Below the pieces are notes generated by a model. The model saw nothing but the letters and a program-made list of their open reading frames with translations, made no database searches and was not told where the DNA came from. Position numbers and translations under genes: made by a program. DNA of 64,000 bases from the NCBI GenBank assembly GCA_023101885.1, contig JALPQD010000215.1, forward strand, positions 2,899,001 through 2,963,000. The letters are read 5' to 3'. Shown here one piece after another: positions 56,700 through 64,000 of the stretch (within the stretch, counting starts at the first letter, position 1; every line of letters starts with the position of its first letter). Source of the stretch: Typhlomys cinereus. Taxonomy: Eukaryota > Chordata > Mammalia > Rodentia > Platacanthomyidae.

Positions 56700-56740
<41 letters not shown>
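56700..56740. repeat. (TG)n microsatellite
   Basis: About 20 tg units, followed by degenerate gtatgtgtgcatg sequence to 56870. Confidence 0.95.
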
Positions 56741-56741
<1 letters not shown>

Positions 56742-57589
56742 AGGTATGTGTGCTTGTGCATATGTGAGCAGCTGCATGTATGTGCGTGCATGTATGCATG
56801 CATGTGTGTGGATGCGTGTGCATGTACACGCGTGAGGACGTGTGTGCATGCACGTGTATGTGCGTTACGTGTGTTTGGGGAGCGTTCCCTTCTGACAGGC
56901 TGAATGTGGAGCCACCGCCAAGGTTTGAAGAAAACGCTACCCTGGCATTTTGACTGGGGGGGGGGACATCGTGCTCAAAGTCACCACGGAGAGAGCCAAT
57001 ACCTGAACCATGGCCGAAGAACTCTGGGGCCGCTTCTGGGCTGGCAGGCCCCTCCCCTTGGCGAGCCCCCGGGTTCCCAGCGTGGCCTCCCACCCCTCTG
57101 CTCCCAGCTCTGTGGGAACTTGTTCTCTCCATGTTTTGCTCGCGACTTCTCTTTCCAGTTACTTTCCAGTGGTTTGGGGGAATGTTGTTTCTCCAGATTC
57201 TTCTTCACTTTTTGAGAAGGCTGGGCAGTGTCCCAGGGGGGATGGCATGCCCTTGTCACATCTGCGAGTCGGCCAGGCAGCAGACCCAGGCCCTAGGGCA
57301 GGCGGCGCCCAGGCTTGGGGCGACCTCAGGCTCCTAGTTGGGACCGTGCCCTGCCTGGAGAAACGGACCTGCCACGGCGGCCACTGCTCTGGGTTGGCAG
57401 GACTGTGGTGGACCGGGTAGGGACGCGGCTGGTCACACTGCCCTTTGTGTCCCAAGCCCACTTCCCAGGGTGAGCTAAAGGGGTCGCTGAAACTCTGTCC
57501 ATGTTGAACCTCGCCCGAACAGAAACCAGAGGAGATGATAAGAGTCTCAAACTGCCTCAACCCCAGAAGTACACTGCCACATTGTGGTG

Positions 57590-57810
57590 CAGCTCTCCAC
57601 AGCCCTCCCAGCGGGCCATTCCCCAGCAGGTGGATAAAGACATAGTTAGCACTGGTGTCAAAACTAGGGACTGGTACTTGCTCTCTGCTCTTGCTGTGGA
57701 ATGGGGTGGCCAGCGTCCTCGGACGGTAAGCTGCAGAGAAAACCCCTTGTTCTCCTGCCAGGTTGGGTCAGGGGTTTATTACAGCTAACAAAGTAATGAA
57801 ACTAAACCGC
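57590..57810 (+). repeat. Unnamed interspersed repeat, copy G (3' part)
   Basis: gcgggccattccccagcagg, ttgttctcctgccaggttgg and tttattacagctaacaaag resemble the distal half of the family. Confidence 0.45.
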
Positions 57811-57927
57811 CCAGTGTTTTGAAACTTTTAAAATCTTATAAGGAAAAAAAAAACTTCAGTAGAGGAAAAATATGAACCCACAGTCTTGAACGGATGTTTC
57901 TTTTTTAAAATTTTTTTAATTGTTTAT

Positions 57928-57928
57928 T

Positions 57929-57976
<48 letters not shown>

Positions 57977-58167
57977 ACCACAGGCGAATTCAGGAACCAC
58001 CATGGACGCCTCCACCTCCTCCTTGTTTACTCTGCCCTGAGATTCACAGGCTCCGCCCTACCAGGACCAGAAACACAGGCCGCCCCCGCTTCCTCCAGGG
58101 TCTGTACATGGGGTCTAGGATCCGAACTCAGGAGCTGTCTGCAAGGCAGAGGCTTAACCTCTGAAGT
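57928..58167 (-). mobile_element. Dip-like SINE, CpG-rich subfamily
   Basis: TG run (57931-57973), agaaccacaggcgaattc, ccaccatggacgcctcc, aggctccgccctaccagg: the same diagnostic bases as 33743-34041, in reverse. Confidence 0.85.
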
Positions 58168-58530
58168 GGCTCTGTTTCTATACTTAATGCTTCCCAGGAC
58201 TGGAGACGTGGAAAGCACCCACTCGGGAAAGAGATTGGAAGAGACATCCCCGAGCCACCCAGGCTGCAGAGCGCCCTGACTCACGTCAGGAATCCCCGGG
58301 GGCTGCATAGAGAGATGTCTGTTGATAAATGTGTATCCCAAGACCTTCCGAACAGGTTCACCTCTGAGCCCCGGGATCTGGGTCCACAGCTAGGAATCAC
58401 ATCAGCCCCCTGACTTCGTCGCTCATGCCTGGATGTCTGGTAGTGTCTTCCTTTGATTCCTCAGCAGTGACTGTATTTTGCTCTTCTTTGCCACTTAAAT
58501 ATAAACTTGTCTAAAGACTCTTGAACTATG

Positions 58531-58600
58531 TGGCTGGAGAGATGGCTCAGGGATTAAGCTACAGCCTCAAAAGCAGAAGGACCTATAGACCTGGCTGTCT
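58531..58600 (+). mobile_element. Dip-like SINE head, 3'-truncated
   Basis: tggctggagagatggctcag, then ggattaagctacagcctc and gcagaaggaccta; it then changes into tatc-type repeats. Confidence 0.8.
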
Positions 58601-58940
58601 GCCAGTCTATCTTTGTCCTATATTTCTATTACCAGTTGTCCATCTGCCTACATGTCTGTCTCTTCTATTACTTGTCTCTTGGATCTATCTACCTACCAAC
58701 TCTCTGATATCTATTTCCCTTTCTATCTATCTTCTCTCTATCTTATCTATCAGTCTATGATCATCTGTCATTGATTGATCTATCCTCTAATCAATCATCT
58801 ATCATCTAGTTATCTGTCATCTATCATCATTATCATCATCTTTCAGTTATCTATCAGTCATCTGTCATCTATCATCTATCAACATCTGTCAATCATCTAT
58901 CTAGTGTGTATCTATCTATCTGTATATCTTCTATCTATTC
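58600..58940. repeat. Degenerate (TCTA)n/(ATCT)n array
   Basis: Tctatc, tcatct and tatcatc blocks over 340 bp, strongly diverged. Confidence 0.85.
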
Positions 58941-59123
58941 TGACTTTGAAGAACTGGCAGAAGAACAGAGAAGACAGATCCAGAAGCAAGACATCAGTGT
59001 GCTCTGGTAAAGTAGAACCAAGTGGGGCATGGGATCAGAACGATGCTTCCAGAACCTTCTTAAATTCAGAGGTGGCACCCCAGCACGCCAGCCACGCAAT
59101 CTGTTTCTAAATTTTGCTGGCAA

Positions 59124-59205
59124 GTGCTTGCTTCAGCAGCACATATACTAAACTTGGAATGAAACAGAGAGATTAGCATGGCCCCTGAGCAAGGATGACA
59201 AAATT
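59124..59205 (+). pseudogene. U6 snRNA retropseudogene (5' part of a U6-SINE chimera)
   Basis: Starts at U6 nucleotide 1: gtgcttgcttcagcagcac, atatactaaacttgg, gattagcatggcccctg, caaggatgaca. Several substitutions, a 1-nt loss and a 4-nt loss are seen; similarity ends at about U6 nt 88. It carries no 3' U run or A tail and passes straight into a SINE. The U6 upstream promoter elements are absent, so it should be inactive. Confidence 0.9.
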
Positions 59206-59215
59206 AAGGGGAAGG

Positions 59216-59470
59216 GGGCTAGACAGATGGTCCAGGGGTTAAGACCGTCTCACAAGCAGAAGGTCCTGAGTTCAGATCCCAGGTCCCATGTAAAAATACC
59301 AGGTAGCCTGCACTTCCTACCCTGATGGGCAGAGCCTGGGAAATCCCAGAACAAAACAAGGAGGTAGAAGCAATGCAGGATGATTCCCGAAGTCATCTTG
59401 GTCCCCACGGGGACACACAGTGCCCCCAATACACATATGCACACACAGTAAATAAATAAAAAACATTAAA
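59216..59470 (+). mobile_element. Dip-like SINE (3' part of the U6-SINE chimera)
   Basis: Begins at the normal SINE 5' end (gggctagacagatggtccag), has gagttcagatcccaggtcc, the body and the tail agtaaataaataaaaaac. The composite is flanked by aattttgctgg (59110-59120) and aattctgctgg (59475-59485), one mismatch. Confidence 0.88.
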
Positions 59471-59589
59471 AGAAAATTCTGCTGGTCAGCCATTCAGAAT
59501 AGGATCTCTTCTGTGGGGGCCTTGCACACGCTAGGCAAGTACTCTGCCAGAGAGCTACATCACAGTCCTTTGTCACTGGCTTGCTTTGC

Positions 59590-59765
59590 TTTTGTTTTGT
59601 TTTTCAAAGCAAGGTGTCATGTAGCCCAGGATGACCTTGGACTTCTGATCTTCCAGCCTCAACCTGCTGGGATTACAAGTACTTGCTGGTTTATGCAGCG
59701 CTAGGGTTCCCCTGGGGCTTTATGCACAAGGTACAAACACAAACCAACTGAGCTACATCCTAGCA
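59590..59765 (-). mobile_element. B1-ID dimeric SINE
   Basis: gtcatgtagcccaggatgac, cttctgatcttccagcc, gggattacaagtacttgc, then the ID part actgagctacatcctag. A separate ID fragment lies just upstream (about 59505-59565: cacacgctaggcaagtac). Confidence 0.8.
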
Positions 59766-59772
59766 ACTCACG

Positions 59773-59960
59773 TCCTTCCCAGCCCTTCCCTTCCCTTCCC
59801 TTCCTGTCCCTTCCCGTCCCTTCCCTTCCCTTCTCCTTCCTTTCCCCTCCCCTTCCCTCCCCTTCCCTCCCCTCTTCCTTTCCTTTCCCTTTCCCATCTT
59901 TTTTCTTCCCTTTCCTTTTGTCCTTCTCTTCCCTTCCTTTCCCTTCCCTCCCCTTTTCTG
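59773..59960. repeat. Polypyrimidine tract (CCCTT-rich)
   Basis: About 190 bp almost free of purines: repeats of cccttcccttcc changing to cctttcc. Confidence 0.95.
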
Positions 59961-60014
59961 TTATTTTTTCCCCCACTACTTTCCTTTCTACCACTAAACT
60001 ATGTGCTCAGCCCT

Positions 60015-60105
60015 TTTAAATTTTGAGACGGGGGTCTACGCAAAGTGCCCAGGCTGGCTTTGAACTGGGATGGCAGATCTGAGCCACCAGTCCCAGCTCA
60101 GAACA
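60015..60105 (-). mobile_element. B1 fragment
   Basis: ttgagacgggggtctacgc, cccaggctggctttgaac, gagccaccagtcccagc. Confidence 0.65.
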
Positions 60106-60349
60106 AGATTTTGAGTGCACAGGATTCATGAGATGCTCCTCTGGATATTGGGGACCCACACGTGTTATGGCAGGAAGTGGGGGTTTTATTAGCTCTGGAT
60201 GATACTGGGGTGGCCGTGGATCCCGTCAAGGAGGCCTCAAGTCAACTTTCCCCAGCGTCCTTGACGTCCAGTTTTCTGAGTCAGGATTTGTGACCAGGTC
60301 TGCTTACACCGGCAAACCTTTCCATTTCAGCAGTCCCTAAGCTTCCATT

Positions 60350-60740
60350 TCATTAGCTGGTGCTGCAACACGACGCCTGACCTAAGCAACTTAAGGAGAA
60401 ATTAATCCAGCTGTCAAGCCCCGGTCATAGCCCATCACCGCAGGAAAGTCACAGGCTCAGGGGGCCCACAGAGGGAACTGGTCACACAGCATCCACGGTC
60501 AAGGGCAGAGAGTAAAACATGGATGCATGGGTGCTCAGCTTGTCTGTGCTCAGCCAGTTCTCTCTCAGGCCATTTGTCTAGGGAATGGCCCCGCCCACAA
60601 TGGGCGGGTCTTCCCACATCAATTATGCAATCAAGACAATCCCTCATAGGGTGGCTCAAGGCCAGTCTAGAGAATCCGTCTCAGGTGGGCATGGAGACCT
60701 GCCTCCTAGGCGTCAGGCTGACAGTGAATACCAACTGCCA
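60350..60740 (-). repeat. Unnamed interspersed repeat, copy H (inverted)
   Basis: ctgcaacacgacgcctgac, cacagcatccacggtcaag, ggaatggccccgcccac, gggtcttcccacatcaatta: reverse complement of the family. Confidence 0.65.
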
Positions 60741-61084
60741 CCCTCTGTTTCATGAATCAGGGGGACGAGGCCACTGTCCCGTAGGAGGCGCTGCCATCTC
60801 GACATTGTGGATGCTCCCTTCCCGGAGTTTAGCTAGTCCTTCTTGCCCTGCCTTCACCTTACTCTGGAATGCAGATGCAGAAAGCATCCCAGGGCACGGT
60901 GAGACTCCAGAGAACGAGAGCTATGCAAATGATGAGTGTCACACCTAGTGGAAATTTCCAGAACATTTCCTCCCAAGTTACCACACACAGCACTTTTCTT
61001 TTCAAGCGCACCTGGAACATTCACAAATCGGTCATTTTTCTTACCCACAGTAACCTCATGTTGAAAGGTTGGGTTGAAGTTGAG

Positions 61085-61250
61085 TGTGCTGATGGCTCAG
61101 GCTGCGGCCCAGAGCTGGGGAGGCTGGAGCAAGAGGGTCATCCCAAGGTCATGTTCGAGGCCAGCCTGGGCTTCATGTGGAGACCCTGTCTCCAAATGTT
61201 AGAGCAAAATAAACAAATAAATACAAACTGAAACAAAACAAAATACAAGT
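61085..61250 (+). mobile_element. B1 element
   Basis: ctggggaggctggagcaag, ttcgaggccagcctgggc, tggagaccctgtctcc and tail aataaacaaataaata. Confidence 0.75.
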
Positions 61251-61509
61251 TTAAATAGAACAATGGAAACACGTTTTCTAACCATGTGCACCAGTTAAAA
61301 TCAGCAGCACAAAAGTACAGAAGCAAAGATCTCGTTAAATGGGAAGGGCTCGAGGTCCCGTTCCCAGCCCCGGAGACAGCGGCAGTCGATGGCTGCTGGG
61401 GGCGGGGGGAAAAGTCAGTTCTCTTTGGGGTGCGGCTGCTGGCAGGTCGCCTGTGTTCCTGGGGATGGTCCCACATGTACATCCAGCTGTGCTAAGGAAC
61501 TCAGGGGAC

Positions 61510-61745
61510 TGTGAAGAAAAAGGAGGAGGAGGGGGAGGGGGAGGGGAGGAAGGAAAAAGAAGGGGGAGAAAGAGGAGGAAGAAGAAAGGAAAGAAGGAAG
61601 GAAAGAAGGCAAGGGGGGAAGGGAGAAGGGAAGAAGAAAAAATAAAAAGGAAGGAAAGAAGGCAAAAGAGAGGAAGAAGAAGGAAGGAAGGAGGGAAGGA
61701 GTAAGAGGAGGAGGAGGAAAAGGAAAACGATGACATGAAGTAGAA
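61510..61745. repeat. Polypurine tract (GGA/GAAA-rich)
   Basis: About 235 bp of nearly pure A/G: gaggaggagggggagggg, aaggaaagaagg, ggaggaggaggaaaagg. No clear genic signal; open frames across it are composition artefacts. Confidence 0.95.
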
Positions 61746-61842
61746 GAAGAATGTGTTTGGGGGCGGCCTGGGGAAAGAGGGGTGGGATGGACGCAATCAA
61801 AATGCACCACATACCTGTATGAGATTGTTTAAGGGGGCAGGA

Positions 61843-62029
61843 GAGATGGCACAGGTAAGGCACCTGCTCACAAACCCAGCCAACTCTGCGGGGTCCCTGG
61901 AAACCCACGTGGTAGGGGAGAGCTGATTGGCTAACACTGTCCTCTGACCTCTCCCTGTGCGCCGCAGCGACTGCTCTCGCTACAGTCTTCCTCTCGCTCA
62001 CTTCAAATAAATCAACAAAACAGTTATCG
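61843..62029 (+). mobile_element. B2-like tRNA-derived SINE
   Basis: ggcaggagagatggcacag, gaaacccacgtggtagg, tgtcctctgacctctcc, tcaaataaatcaacaaaac. Confidence 0.75.
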
Positions 62030-62042
62030 AAAACACATGAAA

Positions 62043-62273
62043 CAGGGGCTGGAGAGATGGCTCAGGGGTTCAGACTCTGCCTCGCAAGCAGAAGGTCCTG
62101 AGTTCGGATCTCAGGTTCCACATAAAAATACCAGACAGAAATGGCGGTGGCCTGCACTTCCTGCTCTGGTGGATGGAGCCTGGGAAATCCCAGAATGAAG
62201 CAAGGAAGAAGAACAATCCAGGATGATTCCCAAAGTCACTCTCGGTCCTCCACAGGTATATACAGTGCCCTCT

Positions 62274-62323
<50 letters not shown>

Positions 62324-62362
62324 CACACACAGAGAATAAATAAATATATAAAATATTTTTTA
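62043..62362 (+). mobile_element. Dip-like T+ SINE, full length
   Basis: ggggctggagagatggctc, ctgcctcgcaagcagaagg, ctgagttcggatctcagg, body, (CA)n at 62277-62330, and tail gaataaataaatatataaaa. Perfect 13-bp duplication aaaacacatgaaa at 62030-62042 and 62363-62375. Confidence 0.92.
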
Positions 62363-62539
62363 AAAACACATGAAATATAGTTTAGTAAAAAAAAATCTCA
62401 AAGAATAATCAAAATAATTTTGAAAAGCTCTTTAAGTAACTTCTGGGTTAAAAAGAGAGAGAACCTACAAGGCTGTACGATATGCTAAGGAAAAATCCAA
62501 TATGCAAATTCCACACACCAGAATGGAGGGATGCCTGGG

Positions 62540-62705
62540 CAGGTGACGTGGCTCCGTGGGAACGCGCACTTCTGCCAAGTCTGACAACCAGAATTCAACT
62601 CTTAGAGCCCATATTGTGGATGAACGAGAGAACCAACTTCAGACGATTATTTTCTAACTGCCACATGTGCACCAAGCCATGTGTCCCGCACCCCCGTACA
62701 CCCCC

Positions 62706-62749
<44 letters not shown>

Positions 62750-62760
62750 AAAATTTTAAT
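62540..62760 (+). mobile_element. B2-like SINE with CA run
   Basis: ctgggcaggtgacgtggc, aaccagaattcaactcttag, gagagaaccaacttcag, (CA)n at 62709-62748, tail ataaaaattttaat. Confidence 0.65.
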
Positions 62761-62769
62761 TTAAAAAAA

Positions 62770-63050
62770 TGGGCTGTGGAGATGGCTCAGGGATTAAGGC
62801 TTTTGCCTCCAAACAAAACTACCTCAGTTCAGATCCCACATAAAAATTGCTGGGCAGTTACGGCAGAGACAGAGCCTGGGAAACTCCAGAGCAAAGAAAA
62901 AAGGGAAGGAGCAACTCAGGATGACCGCCACTGTCATTGCTGGGTCTCCACGGGCACACACCAACTCAAAAGAATTATTGCATGTGCGTGCTTGTGTACG
63001 CGCGCACGCACACACACACCATACACGCATACATCCCTACACACATACCT
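62770..63050 (+). mobile_element. Dip-like SINE
   Basis: gggctgtggagatggctcag, acctcagttcagatccc, agagcctgggaaactcc, cacgggcacacaccaac and a CG/CA-rich end. Confidence 0.8.
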
Positions 63051-63129
63051 GAAAAGAAAAATGTAAGCTAAAAAGAATGCACAAAGCTTACACAGGACAC
63101 AGAAGTGAAAATCAGTAAGCCAAATGTTT

Positions 63130-63405
63130 GTTTTTTTGTGTGTATTTGTGCATGTGTGTATTTGCGCATGCATGTGTGCATGCGTGTGGAGACCAGCAGT
63201 CAACTTCAGGTGTCTCTTCCAGGTGCCAGTCTACCTTGGTTTGCTTTGTTTGCTGAGATTCTCACCTGTCCTCAAACAGAATTCCCAATGGCCTCCCCAG
63301 GTCAGGAGGACGACCCACACCACGCCAGCCATTTATGTGGATTCTGGGCTGGAACTGGAGTCTGTACGCTTGCCCGGCAAGCGCTGTACCCATCTCTGCA
63401 GCCCA
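63130..63405 (-). mobile_element. B2/B4-like tRNA-derived SINE
   Basis: Reverse: TG-rich tail, cagtcaacttcaggtgtctc, atgtggattctgggctgg, gcttgcccggcaagcgc, acccatctctgcagccc. Confidence 0.65.
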
Positions 63406-64000
63406 CAAAGCCACACGTTTAACTTAAGAGCCCCCCCCTTCCCCACACCAGCAGCTGGGTAAATACAAAGAAGCCAGGAAAGAGGAAGGGAAGAAAGGAG
63501 AGAAATGGACAAGTGTGAAATGGAAGCGTCAACACAGCCAGTGTGATGCTTTAAACGACACAAGTTGGCAGAGAGCAGCGAGACCCTTCCACGGGTGAGC
63601 GCGGTCACGCGGGGCTTCGGACCGCGCGGCTCATGCTGGTCACCTAAGCCAAATGCTCTCATTTACACGTAAAGTAATAAAATTCAGCACCAGAAGAAAT
63701 ACTAAAATAGAAACAATGTTTTAACTGTTGAGAAGGTTTCCTGATTGCCCCGAAAACTTAAGGACCAGCTTCTCATCCCGGAACCCCCCAAAAGAGGCAG
63801 GTAGGCGTGATGGCTGCTTGTAATCCCAGCATTTGGGAGGCAAGCTCTGTGCTCAGTTGAGAGCCCCTTAATAAAAGCAGAGAGCAATTGATTGAAGACC
63901 CATGATGCCAACTTCAGACCTCTACGCACACGCACAAGCATGCATGTGCACCTGCACACACACATGTATACATACATACCATATGCACATACACGTGGAA

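Larger units (their letters stand above)
49360..64000. other. Intergenic region upstream of CBX6
   Basis: About 14.6 kb without a recognisable exon. Repeats are listed separately. Plain stretches (49.4-50.1, 50.6-51.6, 54.7-56.2, 56.9-57.6 kb) show no gene. A MIR relic lies at about 54270-54390 (cttctctgggccggtttcc ... catttgcaaaatgg). In human the APOBEC3 cluster lies beyond CBX6 in this direction; none of it is seen here. Confidence 0.65.

Noticed and set aside
59124..59205. Functional U6 gene
   Set aside because: Several substitutions, internal losses, missing 3' end, and no TATA/PSE elements upstream.
1..64000. CRISPR arrays, operons, ribosome binding sites, prokaryotic mobile elements
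   Set aside because: The DNA is mammalian (spliced genes, B1/B2-type SINEs, L1). The regular repeats seen are minisatellites and microsatellites without spacer structure.

Overview
This is a 64-kb piece of a rodent nuclear genome carrying two complete protein-coding genes, both on the minus strand: NPTXR (neuronal pentraxin receptor; coding exons at 4660-20241) and CBX6 (Polycomb chromobox 6; coding exons at about 43.4-49.06 kb). From memory, this order and orientation matches human 22q13.1 (DNAL4-NPTXR-CBX6-APOBEC3) and its rodent counterpart. Rodent origin is shown by many B1 (7SL-derived) copies, B1-ID dimers and B2-like tRNA-derived SINEs. The dominant SINE is about 250-300 bp: a tRNA-like head beginning GGGCTGGAGAGATGGCTCAGG, a long unique body, a (CA)n stretch and an AATAAA-containing tail. 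That is the layout of T+ SINEs such as the Dip family of jerboas, so a dipodoid rodent (jerboa or jumping mouse) is the best guess. The species call is inference.

Layout. 1-1294: sequence downstream of NPTXR, no gene seen. 1295-4659: NPTXR 3' UTR with a terminal AATAAA on the minus strand. 4660-20241: the five NPTXR coding exons and four introns; intron 1 is about 10 kb. The start is in a CpG island and appears to be a CUG, not an AUG. 20.7-39.4 kb: repeat-rich intergenic DNA (SINEs, L1 relics, minisatellites, an unnamed repeat of about 400 bp). 39.4-43.4 kb: CBX6 3' UTR. 43.4-49.06 kb: the five CBX6 coding exons, with a CpG-island promoter up to about 49.35 kb. 49.4-64 kb: intergenic DNA dense in SINEs and simple repeats, with a U6-SINE chimeric pseudogene at about 59.1-59.5 kb. 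No exon is recognisable there.

Every NPTXR and CBX6 exon has GT/AG splice sites and compatible phases. Each gene has one extra base in a GC-rich coding stretch (NPTXR exon 2 near 9318; CBX6 exon 5 near 43443). Both look like sequence errors or recent lesions in otherwise intact genes.

The two genes have unrelated jobs. NPTXR is a synaptic membrane pentraxin that organises AMPA-receptor clusters. CBX6 is a chromodomain subunit of canonical PRC1. I see no undescribed multi-gene system here. The points most worth a second look are a near-consensus REST/RE1 site in NPTXR intron 3, the non-AUG start, the two frameshifts, the U6-SINE chimera, a head-only SINE with a perfect 18-bp target duplication, and several local tandem arrays.
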